Below, in pieces: positions 1-9,973 of a DNA stretch of 64,000 nt (positions are counted from its first letter, which is position 1; each line of letters begins with the position of its first letter). Source of the DNA: G963663495 sp963663495 (GTDB lineage: Bacteria > Bacteroidota > Rhodothermia > Rhodothermales > Bin80); NCBI GenBank assembly GCA_963663495.1, contig OY760427.1:4154001-4218000 (forward strand), read 5' to 3'. Below the pieces are notes generated by a model. The model had not been told where the DNA came from. It saw only the letters and a list, made by a program, of their open reading frames with translations, and made no database searches. The position numbers and the translations under genes are program-made.

Positions 1-1421
1 GTAGCAGTCGCCGCCGCCAGCACCTCGGACCCAACCACGAAAACCCGCTCCTCAGAAAACTGCGAAGCCGTGTACGCATTGTTCAGTGCCTGAACGCTCC
101 AGTAGTACCTGCCCGGCTCCAGACCCTTCAATGTCCACGCAGTCCCGGACCCCGTATTGCCGCGGCGACTGATGTAACGCATCCCGGTAACCGGGTCCGC
201 CATCGGAGAGACCAGATCCACCCCCAGGGGAGCAGTCCCTACCCGTAAGTTGTACGTACCCGGAAGTTCGGAAGATTGGGGTTCGGACCACGACAGCATG
301 GCTGTACTGCCTTCCACCTTCACTTCCAAGTCCACAGGGATGGATGGACGCTCACCGCCCTCCTGCTTCCTGTTGCGCAGTATCCGAACCGCAGACTCGC
401 CCCATACCAGCAAGTCCAAATCCAAACCCCCCGAATTCGTAAAATCCCCCCACCCTACCGCTCCACCCCAACGCCCGGACCCAACAGCACCTTCTCCTAT
501 ATCGTCCGCAAGCACAAAGTGACCGCCATCATTGCGCAAAATCATCCTCCTCCCCTCCAGAATAAAAGGAGACAGGTCGGCACCGCTAACCAGTATGTCC
601 AAATCCCCGTCTGCATCATAATCCCCCCATGCCCCCGACGAAAACAGCAACCCGGGCAAGTCCTGGCTCAGCGTACTGAACTCACCTTCATCATTGCGCA
701 AGACGCGTGTGACAAACCCCTGCGGCTCTGTCACTCCCGTGATAAGTAAGTCCACATCCCCGTCGTTATCTTAATCCCCCCACTCCAGCGTACAGTCCAT
801 TACCCCTCCCAGCTCTGAAGACTGCACAGAAAATCCGAGACCCTCCTCCAAAAGGTTCTCGTGAATGACCAACACCGGGGCATCGCTCCCATTACGTCCA
901 CACACCGCCAGATCAAGATCCCCGTCGTTATCATAATCCCCCCACTCCAAGTCAGACGACCACACACCGGGCAATGCCAATGATGTTACCGTTAGCGAAT
1001 CCCGGCTTTCAAAAGTGTACACCATCGTTGACGGATCCCCCGTAGCTAAAAGACCCGCAACGGCCAGATCAAGATCCCCATCGTTATCATAGTCACCCCA
1101 TGTCACCGCACCTTGCCAAACCCCCTCCATCGTCGCAGCATTCCCGAAGGCTACCTCCGTTTGGGACGAGCCATGTATCCCATCATTGCGATACAACCTT
1201 GTAATGGGCTGCGCATCCTGACTCCTTGCACCGGTCAGCAGTACATCCAAATCCCCGTCCCCATCATAGTCACCCATTGCTACCGCACCAAACCGTACCG
1301 GGGGTACCGTAGGCACCCCTACTTCCTCAAATATGTGCTCCTGCGCACGCGATGGAACGGCGCTAAGCACCACCCATGCCATCGCGTAAATAAACAGCTG
1401 CCGTGACGGTATCCTGTGCAT
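1..1421 (-). pseudogene. Secreted FG-GAP/VCBS repeat protein A (nonsense-interrupted, runs off window)
   Basis: Starts at 1421 with a signal peptide (hydrophobic stretch around residues 10-22, cleavage near SRAQ). It then carries FG-GAP/VCBS repeats of the form WGDYDNDGDLDL, which bind calcium in beta-propellers. At 771-773 a TAA replaces the Tyr codon of one repeat (WGD-stop-DNDGD). The same frame then stays open to position 1. It adds two more repeats (one WGDYDADGDLDI) and a fibronectin-like segment with GLEPGRYYWSVQA, closely matching the downstream region of the neighbouring gene. The C-terminus lies outside the window. The gene begins 13 bp after the stop of paralog B, so the two were probably one operon of extracellular proteins. 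As written, only a 216-residue product would be made. Confidence 0.85.
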
Positions 1422-1434
1422 CAGGCTTCGCTGC

Positions 1435-3355
1435 CTATCGAATTATCGTCAACTGAAGCACCTGCATCGTACCTGCCGATTGCATGCTGGCGTAGTACAC
1501 CCCCGAACCCAACCTGCGCCCTCCAGCATCGCGCCCGTCCCACACCAACCGGTGGACTCCCGCTGCATGCACTCCATCCACCAACCGAAGCACTCTTGCT
1601 CCCAATATGTTGAACACCGTAATCGTTACAGAACCGGCCTCGTGCACCGTATACCGCAGCGTAGTCTCCCCCGAAAATGGATTCGGGTAGCTGGGGTGCA
1701 AGGCCATCTCCAGCGGCACCACACCCTCAGGATCACTTGATATATCATCGTACTTGTATGCGAAGGTCCCCTCCTCCGCAAACATGGATCCACTATAGCT
1801 GTGATCCACACTCTGTACACTCCAATAATATCGACCCGGCGCAAGACCCTCCAACCGCATCTGCACGGCCGAGTCCCTATTGCCGCGGCCTACCTTCAAA
1901 CGCCTTCCTGTCTTCGAATTCGCTGCAGCAAACACCACATCCCCACCACCAGGCTCCGTACCCACACGCAGGTTGTATGTCAAACCATTTGCCGGCGTCC
2001 TGTCGTCGGTCCCGCGTGACCAGGACAGCACAACCGTGCTGTCCTCCACGCTGACAGAAAGATGGGAAGGCGGCTCGTTTGTTGTTGTAGCACCTTGATT
2101 CTGGTACAAACGGGATCTTGGCGCAAGCATACTACTGTGACCAGCAACCAACATATTCAAATCGCTATTGCGGTTATGGCCTCCCGGCAGCACAGAGGAG
2201 CCTGCGGTGCCCAAGACATTGTGGCGCTCAATAAAACCACCCCCGTCGTTTTCGTAGACCGCATGTCCGCTCGTACCATCGGTACTACCCGTCACAAGCA
2301 AATCCAGATCACCATCATTATCGTAGTCACCCCAAGCTACTCCACTATACAAGGCCGACTGTACGTCTGTCGGTACTTCGGTAAAACGCCCGTCCGTGTT
2401 CCTATTAAACGCGCGTCGCAGGTCTCAAGAACTCCGTGGGGCTCAGCACAGCACCGGAAAGCACCAGATCCATCGCACCATCACTATCAAAATCACCCCA
2501 GTCCATGGCACTGAACACATAACCCGGCAGATCCACTGACATCTTCGCAAACCCCCTCGCGCCATCGTTCTCACACAACTCCGTCACAAATGTCCCTTCG
2601 ACCGTGGCCCCGGCAAGCGAAAGATCCAAGTCACCATCGGCGTCTATGTCAACCCATTCCGCATCCCCGTAGGTAAGCGGGGGAAACCTATTCTCCCTCT
2701 CCACGAAAACACCCCGGTCATTCGCGTACAGCAGCGTAACAGGACCCTCCGATCCAGAAAGCCCCATCAGAAGTAGGTCCTCATCCCCGTCGTTATCATA
2801 ATCCCCCACTGCTACCGCACCCCCGTAGACGCCTCGTAACCCTGCGTCCACCTCCGAGAACCCTCCACTGTTGTGGTACAACCGGGTGATGGCCTCTGCG
2901 CTGCCGTTTCTGATCGCGGGCACTGCACTGGGGGTGCCCGTCACTACCAGATCCAGCCTTCCGTCCATGTCAAAGTCAATCCAGTCTATACTGCTGTGCC
3001 AAAGACCTGCGGGCAGCTGTGTCATCTCAAACTCCCATGACCCTTCCGGGCCAGCACCACCCGCCACCAGCCTGCTCCACGCCACGTAAGTAGTAGGAGC
3101 AGTGGACTCTTCGCTGAAAGCTCTGCCTGCGCCGGCTATGTCGAAATCACCATCGCCATCGCCATCGCCATCCACATCGGCCACGGCCGTTGCCCCGTAG
3201 TCTAGCGCAAATGCGCTATTGTGTACCCGAAACAAAGGCACTGGCTGGGCCTGAACCGATAGCAGCAGCCCAAGGCAGCAAAGTGCTACGACTGACGCCG
3301 TATTACAGGTTTCCGCATCAATAATATATCGGGGTAGCGGGAATTGTACGAACAA
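1435..3355 (-). pseudogene. Secreted FG-GAP/VCBS repeat protein B with T9SS-type C-terminal domain (frameshifted)
   Basis: The N-terminal part (3355-2405) has a hydrophobic signal segment (VVALCCLGLLLSVQAQ) and several FG-GAP repeats. The C-terminal part (2352-1435) continues with WGDYDNDGDLDLLVTG, a fibronectin-like segment (APGRYYWSVQS), and a final region with PSYPNPFSGETTLRY and GSGVYYA. That end is typical of FlgD-like/type IX secretion sorting domains. The halves are in different frames. Near 2402-2409 the coding strand reads GTT TAA TAG G, and removing one A gives RVYRNTDGRFTEVP, which joins the halves perfectly. One inserted base therefore explains the break. Intact length would be about 640 residues. 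Presumably exported and attached outside the cell; its ligand is unknown. Confidence 0.85.
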
Positions 3356-3436
3356 TCTAAATGAATACGTCGTAGCCGACTTGGATCTAAAAGCGCTGTG
3401 TCAATGCTTTGGGGACTGATTACGCGTTGTTCATTC

Positions 3437-4072
3437 TGCCTCATTCATTAAGGATGTACAGTGGTGAGAAAGCGTTGTTTAAGATTACGATGTAAGATGT
3501 TTGATTATACACGGTTGCACGGGTGGTTGGGTGACATTCAAACGTTTAGAGGCCTATATACCCATTCACCCTGTATTTCACCGCACGCTTACCTTCGGGG
3601 AGCTGAATGCGGCTTGCTCCATGGCGCTGTCTTCGGTTCCCCGGCGGAAGACACACTCTAAGGGCCGGCCTGTAGTGCGGGAGCCTGATGAATCGAAGCA
3701 GGAGGCGGAGATCCGAACCGAGAACAAGGTCCTGCTATAGGCATAACTTCTGGTGTATCAGCTCATGCATGTGGGGCGCTGCCTTATGCAGGAGCCTGAC
3801 GAATCCCACATAAGTCTGAGCACCTATCGCGAGCGTGTACTCAAGGTGGGGGCCCGCTTCGTACAACACGCGCGCAACATCGTTATCCACATTGCCGCCA
3901 GCGCAGATGCTGCATGGGAGCGATTTTGGCGACGTTATTGCCAACTCACATGGATCACGCTTCCCTTGAAGAACTAACCAAGTCATATTTGCGCCTGCGT
4001 TCCGACACCGCAGGCGCCCAACGCGGAAAGCGGAAAGAGAAGGTAGACAGAGGTGTGTCTGCTCGGCAGAAG
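3437..4072 (+). mobile_element. IS1380 remnant with large internal deletion
   Basis: The left part (3440-3560) matches the 5' end of the intact IS1380 in this window, including the region encoding RLExPIPIHPV. It then jumps to the C-terminal coding part (GELNAACSMALSSV, ERVLKVGARFVQHARN, AASADAAWE), removing about 340 residues. The 3' flank with GCGCCTGCG and CGCAGGCGC arms is also shared, up to about 4072. Stops interrupt the remaining frame near 3738. The left terminus is diverged and approximate. It lies directly upstream of the truncated ISNCY gene. Confidence 0.7.
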
Positions 4073-4948
4073 ATCTTTGAGATCCTGGAGAAGCAGTTGC
4101 TTCCGAATATTGATTTGCAGCGTGGTCGTCCGGGGATGGCACTTTGGCGCGTCTTTGTTGGGGGTATTGAAGCAGGCCCTCAACTGCGACTTTGATCGTT
4201 TGAGGAGCCTGGCCGCCAATCATTTGGAGGTGCGCCAGATGCTGGGGCATACGAATTTCTGGGACGAGCCTGTCTATCAGCTGCAGACCGTTATTGATAA
4301 CGTGAGCCTGCTAACAGCGGACATCCTGAAGCAGATCAACGATGCGGTGGTGGCTTGTGGTCACCGATTGGTAGAACAGGAGCCAGAGGATCCGCTCCTT
4401 TGCCGGGTTGATTCGGCGGTGGCCAAAGCGAATGTGGAGTGGCCTACGGATGTTCGTTTGTTGTGGGAATCAATGCGGTGCCTGATTCGGGAGTTGCATT
4501 GCGCATGTGAGGCGCACAGCCTTGCGGGCTGGCGCAAGGCTGTGTACTGGAGTCGTACCTTGAAGAAGGCCTTCAACCGGGTGCGTACGCACCGTCAGTG
4601 GCGTGATGAGTCGAAGGTAAAAAAGTATGTGAAGATGTGTCGTGTTCTGATTGAGCGTGCGGAGAGCAGTGTCAGCGTGTTGAAGGAGAAAGACGCGGAT
4701 CTTGAGGAGGTGTTGCGGTACTTGGCAGATGCACAAAGGCAGATAGATCAAGTAGATAGGCGTTTGTTGAAGGGGGAGGTGATTCCGCATGATGAGAAGG
4801 TATTTTCGATACATGAGCCGCATACTCGTTGGATCACCAAGGGGAAGGCGGGGGTGATTGCGGAGTTGGGTTTGCCGGTATGCGTGCTGGAGGATCAGCA
4901 TCAGTTGATATTGTGGCATCAGATACTGCACGAGGGGGTGGATTCGGA
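4060..4948 (+). pseudogene. ISNCY-type transposase, N-terminal part (frameshifted, split by IS66)
   Basis: Homology begins near RQKIFEILEKQLLP and continues through RGRPGMALWRVF in one frame. After about 4155 it continues in another frame (LLGVLKQALNCDFDRLR, RQMLGH), so a small indel breaks it. The downstream frame carries the first catalytic-region Asp (LCRVDSAVAKANVEWPTD) and the IHEPHTRWITKGKAG block typical of ISDol1-like ISNCY transposases. It ends abruptly at an IS66 terminus after HEGVDS. The missing C-terminus is at 32129-32539: joining at the duplicated GATTCGGA gives HEGVDSDMIVGFMKEA in frame. Confidence 0.85.
4941..4948. repeat. Left copy of 8-bp target duplication (GATTCGGA)
   Basis: GATTCGGA abuts the IS66-A left terminus here. 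GCTTCGGA (7 of 8 identical) abuts the outer terminus of another IS66 copy at 32129-32136. Both come from the same codons of the split ISNCY gene. IS66-family elements typically duplicate 8 bp. Confidence 0.7.
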
Positions 4949-5055
4949 GTAAGCGTGCGGTGAAGTACAGGGTAGCGGGCTTTTTGGCGGTTTTGGCGGG
5001 TACAGTGTGGTTGGAAGGAGGACGATTCGGCGTCCGGCAGCTAGGCGGCCTTACC

Positions 5056-6654
5056 CTAGTGGGCTTGCCGTGCCTGTTTCCAATGATGGGGCAATAGCGC
5101 TGCTATGTCCTCGGCAGGATGTGTCGGGATGCGCTGGAATACTTCCATGAGCCATTCCATTGGGTTGATGTCGTGGAATTTGCAGGTTCCAAGGAGCGAA
5201 TAGACCACAGCACCCCGCTGGGATGCATCATGGGATCCTGCGAACATGTAGTTCTTCCTACCGATAGCCAGTGGCCGTATCGCATTCTCAACCAGGTTAT
5301 TGTCCAACTCCACACGGCCCTCATCCAGATATCGGGTCAGCCTTTGCCAACGACCAAGCGTGTACTGGGTCGCCTTGGCCCACGGGCTCTTGGGTAAACC
5401 ATTATTCACCTCCAGCCACGGCTTCAGCTCCTCCAGTACAGATCCGGCCTGTTCCTGTCGCAGTTGCTGACGAACATCCGCACTCGCACCCGTTTTGCGT
5501 AGCCAACGCTCTATGAGGTAGAGCTTGCGTATCTCCTTCAACACATGCGCGGCCTTATCCGGCTCGTACGTCTTGCAGTCGAAGAACTTGCGCCGGGCAT
5601 GCGCCATGCATGCGTAGAGCGTTACGGATGGGTCCGCATCAAAGATGTCGTAAGCTACATACCCGTCTGTCTGTAGCAATCCCTCATACCCGTGCAAAAA
5701 CTCCACCGGACCCGCCCGAGCACGGGTCTTCCGGTATTCCATCACCAACAGCCTCTGCTCTGGACTATGGTACACCCAATAAAAGCCTTTATGCAGCGAT
5801 CCCTTCTTATCTCCATCCTGCACCTCAATCCTCGTCTCATCCGCCTGCAGATACCTGGTGGATAGCAACTCCTGCTTCAGAGCATCATACAACGGGGTCA
5901 GGTGCGACGCAGACTGCGATATCCAGCCTCCCAGCGTGGACTTCGCAATCTCCACGCCTTCCCGACGAAACCGCTGCTGCTGACGGTACAAAGGCAGGTG
6001 GTCCGCATATTTGCCCACCACCACATCTGCCAACAACCCCGGACCCGCCATGCCCTTGTTCACCATCCGTGGTGGCAACTCACCTATGATCACCCCCTTA
6101 TCCTCATCCCCAGGGTCCACATACTTCGGACGCACATACTCAATAACCTTCCTATGGGCGGGTACACGCTCCAGAACCAGCGTCTTCTCCGCCCCGATGC
6201 ACGTCATACCACTGGTATCCCCGTCAGGCTCAATAGTAATCGTTTCGCGGGGCAGTTTCTTCAGCAGATCGTCCAGCGCTTTACGCTTGGGCTTGCCCTT
6301 CTTCTTCTGCCGCCCGTTCGCCTTTTGCCCATTCTTCGTCTGTCCATTCGTCTCCGGCTCCGGTAGAGGGACCTCCTGCTCCGGCTCATCGAACAACGTG
6401 CCCTGCTGCGGGTCATTCAGCACACACTTTTCACTCTTAGGACTGTATAGCGCGCGTAGCGCCAGCATCAGCCGGTTATTCATATTCCCCAACTCTGCCT
6501 CAAGCCGGCTGCATCGATCATGCAGCTGGCTATTCTTTCTCTCCAATTCTGCATTATCCCGGCTGTACTGATCAAAGGCACTGGCCAATTCGGGGTGCTG
6601 TGCAAGCAACGCAACCTGCGCGGGGGAGAGGATAGAATGTGCTTCGGGCTGCAT
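5056..6654 (-). CDS. tnpC: IS66-A transposase TnpC
   Basis: 532 residues, full length for an IS66 DDE transposase. An N-terminal coiled coil (residues about 25-75) precedes a charged Gln/Lys-rich linker and the catalytic domain. Candidate acidic residues are the D of LQADETR, the D of LQTDGYVAYD and the E of DNNLVENAIRPLAIGRKNYM. The C-terminus has the usual CKFHDINPMEWL block found in IS66 enzymes. It is the last gene of the element, downstream of tnpB with about 60 bp between. No internal stop or frameshift was seen, so this copy may be functional, but its tnpA partner is broken. Confidence 0.95.
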   Translation of the reverse strand: MQPEAHSILSPAQVALLAQHPELASAFDQYSRDNAELERKNSQLHDRCSRLEAELGNMNNRLMLALRALYSPKSEKCVLNDPQQGTLFDEPEQEVPLPEPETNGQTKNGQKANGRQKKKGKPKRKALDDLLKKLPRETITIEPDGDTSGMTCIGAEKTLVLERVPAHRKVIEYVRPKYVDPGDEDKGVIIGELPPRMVNKGMAGPGLLADVVVGKYADHLPLYRQQQRFRREGVEIAKSTLGGWISQSASHLTPLYDALKQELLSTRYLQADETRIEVQDGDKKGSLHKGFYWVYHSPEQRLLVMEYRKTRARAGPVEFLHGYEGLLQTDGYVAYDIFDADPSVTLYACMAHARRKFFDCKTYEPDKAAHVLKEIRKLYLIERWLRKTGASADVRQQLRQEQAGSVLEELKPWLEVNNGLPKSPWAKATQYTLGRWQRLTRYLDEGRVELDNNLVENAIRPLAIGRKNYMFAGSHDASQRGAVVYSLLGTCKFHDINPMEWLMEVFQRIPTHPAEDIAALLPHHWKQARQAH

Positions 6655-6714
6655 GGTGAGCTAACAACACCAGCATATTGCTTGTTCCCGAATCACACAT
6701 TATATTTGGCCCGA

Positions 6715-7053
6715 TTATCGGCTTTTTACCGCATATCGGGGCCGATATTTCACCGTCTTCAACGACACCCCCTCCAGCATCATCACCATCTGTGCCCATG
6801 TCGGCACATCCTCCTCTGGCAACGCAAACGTACCCGTCTCCAAGCGCTTGTAGAAGATCGCAAAGCCGTTCCGATCCCATGTGAGCGCCTTCAAATGGTT
6901 TCGCCTCCTGTTGATGAATACAAAGATGTCTCCCGACATCGGATTCCGCTTCATGCCGCTCTTTACCAAAGCGCACAAGCCGTCAAAGCTTGTGCGCATG
7001 TCCACCGGCGGTCGGTAAAAGAAGTACCGGTGCGAAGGTGCCAGTCCGATCAT
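6715..7053 (-). CDS. tnpB: IS66-A accessory protein TnpB (IS66 Orf2-like)
   Basis: 112 residues. Carries the family blocks FFYRPPVDMRTSFDGLCALV, GDIFVFINRRRNHLKAL and WDRNGFAIFYKRLETGTF. The ATG at 7053 overlaps the tnpA stop as ATGA, the usual translational coupling in IS66 elements. A longer open frame extends upstream, but the overlap and the start of homology favour 7053. TnpB is required with TnpA for transposition in well-studied IS66 members; its biochemical role is unsettled. Confidence 0.93.
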   Translation of the reverse strand: MIGLAPSHRYFFYRPPVDMRTSFDGLCALVKSGMKRNPMSGDIFVFINRRRNHLKALTWDRNGFAIFYKRLETGTFALPEEDVPTWAQMVMMLEGVSLKTVKYRPRYAVKSR

Positions 7054-7142
7054 GACTGCGTCAGCCTGGCCAGGTACGAAGCAGAGACCGGTGCAAAGAA
7101 CCGCACCCGTATCCCACCCGGATATGCGATCTCTATCTGTGC

Positions 7143-9239
7143 GTATCCGTACGGTAAAGTACATGGTAAAGCGGGCTTAGCATTGGTCTGCGTAGTCCGC
7201 TTGTAGAGCTTAGTGCAAGGTGATTATACGCCGGGTTTAGTGTGCCGATATGGGAATTTCGGAGTGGTGTGCAGCTTATCGTCCAGGCGCCTGAATGCAG
7301 GCAGCAATCAGCGTCTTTTGGGACAAAAAACATGGGTTTTGGGGAGAAGGACCGGAACATTGTGGAGGACGCACATGTACATGAACTATGCGGTCCAAGG
7401 CATCTTTCTCCCCTTCTTCTCCTGCCGGTGAAGTCCTTTTTCAGAGGCTAAGAAACCAAGAGGCTGAGAACAAGGATCTGCGAAAACAGGTCCGTCGCTT
7501 GGAGAAAAAAGCCGATCGTCTATCCAAGAACAACGCGGATCAGGCTGCGACAATTGCCGATATGGCTGCGAAGATTAGCCATCTGGAAGATAGGTTGGAA
7601 CAAGCGCATCGCCTACTCTCTGGCAAAAAGAGTGAGCGTTACACGCCGGTGGACAATGCGCAGCAAGGCGGGTTGTTTGGAGAGGAACCAGGAGCTGTTG
7701 AGCCCGAGGAGGAGGAGGAGGAGTACGACCTGGTAAAGCGCAAGCGGCGTGGGAAGAACAAGCCGGTGCGCGGGCCGATTCCGGACCATCTGCCCAGAGA
7801 GGTGATCCGCCTTGAGCCGGAGGGCAGCACCGCGGGTATGAAGTACATCGGCGAGGAAGTAACGGAGTACCTGGAATATGTGCCGGGCTTCACGAGGGTA
7901 GTACGGATTGTGCGGCCGAAGTACGTTGTCTGCAAGGAGCCTCGCAAGGGGGTGGTCATAGCGCCGTTGCCGAAGCGTGTTATACCGAAGGGGAAGGCGG
8001 GTCCGGGGTTGTTGGCGTATTTGGCGGTAGCCAAATATGTGGATCATATGCCGCTATACCGGCTGCGGAAGAAGTTTCAGCGCCATGGCGTGAAGCTATC
8101 GGCTGCTACAATGGGGGATTGGATTGCGAAGGTAGCGACGTATCTGGGTCCGTTAGGAGATGCGTTGCGTAAGGAGGTGCTTCGTAGCGGGTATCTGCAG
8201 GTGGATGAGACAACGTTCCCGGTGCAAAAGCCGAAGAAGAAAGGGAAGGAGAAGGAGAAGGAAGGGAGGAAAAACGAAGGAAAGACGCATCGCGGCTATC
8301 TTTGGGTATACCTGGCACCGCGGGCGAAGGTGGTGATGATGGATTACAGCCCGAGCCGTGCGCGCGCTGGACCGTGGGAATTCTTGCGCGGATATAGAGG
8401 GGCGATGCAAACCGACGGGTATGTGGTGTACGATGCGTTTGGTACGCGGGGCGGGATAACGCTGTTTGGATGTATGGCGCATGCGCGTCGCAAGTTTTAT
8501 GACTGCAGGAAAAAGGAGCCCAAGAAGGTGCGCCATGTAATGGAGGAAATCCGGCAGTTGTATGCGATAGAGCGTGGGTTGCGTAAGGAGGGAGCTGGTC
8601 CGGCTCGGCGTGTGGAGGTACGACAGGAGGAGGCACGGCCGGTACTGGAGAAGTTGAAGCCATGGCTTGAGGAGAGTCGTGAGCACCGGCCGAGTGCGGG
8701 ATGGGATGAAGCCGTGGGGTACATGCTCAACAGGTGGGAGAAGCTGGCTTGTTACCTGGAAGACGGTAAGGTTGAGATTGATAACAATCTGGTCGAGAAC
8801 CAGATGCGGGCGATTGCGCTTGGTCGAAAAAACCATCTGTTTGCGGGATCGCATGCGGCAGCGCAGCGGTCCGCAGTACTGTACGCTCTTTTTGCCACAT
8901 GCAAGTTGCAATCGACAAACCCGATTGAATGGCTTACCGACGTACTACGCCGTCTTCCGACACATCCTGCCGACCGCATGGCTGAACTCTTGCCCCATCA
9001 TTGGAAAGCTAGTCGGGACTTGCAGCAAGCTACCGTCAAGAAAGCGGCATAGGAGCCCCTAAACAGGCGCGCCCGGGTCATCCGACAGATCCGTGTACGG
9101 GTCTGCGAATACGCTGTCAGGTACTTGACACCTGCACACCCAACCGACGCTAGCCTATAAACCTTCGAACCGCGCTCTAACTTACTCTAATTGAGAGAGT
9201 AAATACCCTCGGTTATAATGTACTTCACCGGACGGATAC
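7143..9239 (+). mobile_element. IS66-B1 (single-gene IS66 element)
   Basis: Ends are GTATCCGTACGGTAAAGTAC (7143) and, inverted, GTATCCGTCCGGTGAAGTAC (9239). Flanks are ATCTGTGC (7135-7142) and ACCTGTGC (9240-9247), an 8-bp duplication with one mismatch. The element carries only tnpC, with a 245-bp leader and no tnpA or tnpB. This resembles the tnpC-only (ISBst12-type) branch of IS66. Confidence 0.92.
7388..9052 (+). CDS. tnpC: IS66-B1 transposase TnpC
   Basis: 554 residues and intact. Residues about 15-75 form a coiled coil (LRNQEAENKDLRKQVRRLEK). A Glu run (EPEEEEEEYDL) precedes a basic segment. The catalytic domain shows YLQVDETTFPV, MQTDGYVVYD and the Glu in DNNLVENQMRAIALGRKNH. A lysine/glutamate-rich insert lies between the first two acidic motifs (KKKGKEKEKEGRKNEGK). 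The start at 7388 is shared by the other copies. Partial or broken relatives occur at 9541, 22978/31883 and 63885. Confidence 0.95.
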   Translation: MRSKASFSPSSPAGEVLFQRLRNQEAENKDLRKQVRRLEKKADRLSKNNADQAATIADMAAKISHLEDRLEQAHRLLSGKKSERYTPVDNAQQGGLFGEEPGAVEPEEEEEEYDLVKRKRRGKNKPVRGPIPDHLPREVIRLEPEGSTAGMKYIGEEVTEYLEYVPGFTRVVRIVRPKYVVCKEPRKGVVIAPLPKRVIPKGKAGPGLLAYLAVAKYVDHMPLYRLRKKFQRHGVKLSAATMGDWIAKVATYLGPLGDALRKEVLRSGYLQVDETTFPVQKPKKKGKEKEKEGRKNEGKTHRGYLWVYLAPRAKVVMMDYSPSRARAGPWEFLRGYRGAMQTDGYVVYDAFGTRGGITLFGCMAHARRKFYDCRKKEPKKVRHVMEEIRQLYAIERGLRKEGAGPARRVEVRQEEARPVLEKLKPWLEESREHRPSAGWDEAVGYMLNRWEKLACYLEDGKVEIDNNLVENQMRAIALGRKNHLFAGSHAAAQRSAVLYALFATCKLQSTNPIEWLTDVLRRLPTHPADRMAELLPHHWKASRDLQQATVKKAA

Positions 9240-9540
9240 ACCTGTGCCGCTTCCCTTGGTGCTACACTGCCTATCTCCACGAAGCCTCGGCTGTCCTCGG
9301 CTGCAGTCTCCTGGCGAACCTTCCGCCTCCAATAATTCAACTGCCCATACGAGATGCCGTGCTTTGCACAAAACGCCGCTGCGGACTGGGTCCTTTCGTT
9401 ATACTGCTCTACCAGCGGAAACATCTCTTCCGCCGTACGTTTGGGCTGTACCATGCGATCTGGGGTCTGGGTTCTCACGTCTAGGAGTAAGCTCCCCAGA
9501 ACCCATCACCCAATCAAGATGTAGTTCACCGCACGCTTAC

Positions 9541-9808
9541 GAGAAAGATGCCTTGGACCGCATAGTTCGTGTACATGTGCGTCCTCCACAATGTTCCGGC
9601 TCTTCTCCCCAAAACCCATGTTTTTTGTCCCCAACAGCGCTGATTGCTGACTGCATTCAGGCGCCTGAGCGATAAGCTGCACACCACTCCGAAATTCCCA
9701 AATCGGCACACCAAACCCGGCGTATAATCACCTTGCACTAAGCTCTACAAGCGGACTACGCAAACCAATGCTAAGCCCGCTTTACCATGTACTTTACCGT
9801 ACGGATAC
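9541..9808 (-). mobile_element. IS66-B2 fragment (leader end only)
   Basis: Inverse orientation copy of the 5' leader of IS66-B, ending at 9808 with the inverted GTATCCGTACGG terminus. It includes the first codons of tnpC and is cut at 9541 by the right terminus of IS66-A. The rest of the element is absent here, showing that a rearrangement followed the IS66-A insertion. Confidence 0.85.
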
Positions 9809-9973
9809 CCTTTCTTCGCATAATCATACGTCTAGGGGCTCTCTGCGCAAATGCTGACGGGTAACTCGCCCCTTTTCTCATGTATAGAGAGCATAGAGGC
9901 GTGATACCCGGGTTTCTATGCCAAAAAGAGGCAACATGGAGACCGCCCGTCCCTGGCTGGGTGCGCAATCCTG

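Larger units (their letters stand above)
7050..9478 (-). pseudogene. tnpA: IS66-A tnpA, interrupted by IS66-B1
   Basis: The N-terminal part (9478-9248) encodes RMVQPKRTAEEMFPLVEQYN and KHGISYGQLNYWRRK, the small helix-turn-helix-like TnpA of IS66. The last part (7134-7050) encodes IEIAYPGGIRVRF and ends ARLTQS-stop, overlapping the tnpB ATG. The two are separated by the 2.1-kb IS66-B1 insertion. Removing the insertion and one copy of the 8-bp duplication restores one frame of roughly 105 residues. Confidence 0.88.
4949..9540 (-). mobile_element. IS66-A (three-gene IS66 family element), interrupted by IS66-B1
   Basis: Ends are GTAAGCGTGCGGTGAAGTAC on the left and, inverted, GTAAGCGTGCGGTGAACTAC on the right (9521-9540). 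It encodes tnpA, tnpB and tnpC on the minus strand. tnpA is interrupted by a second IS66 at 7143-9239. The right side abuts an IS66-B fragment and the left side abuts ISNCY, so its two flanks are not a simple duplication of one target. Confidence 0.9.

Noticed and set aside
1..3355. Programmed frameshift or stop-codon readthrough in the FG-GAP genes
   Set aside because: No slippery site or conserved signal was seen, and the two genes have different lesions. Mutation or sequencing error is simpler.
5610..6571. Plus-strand frames opposite IS66 tnpC
   Set aside because: Shadow frames of a clear transposase; no independent start signal or family motif.
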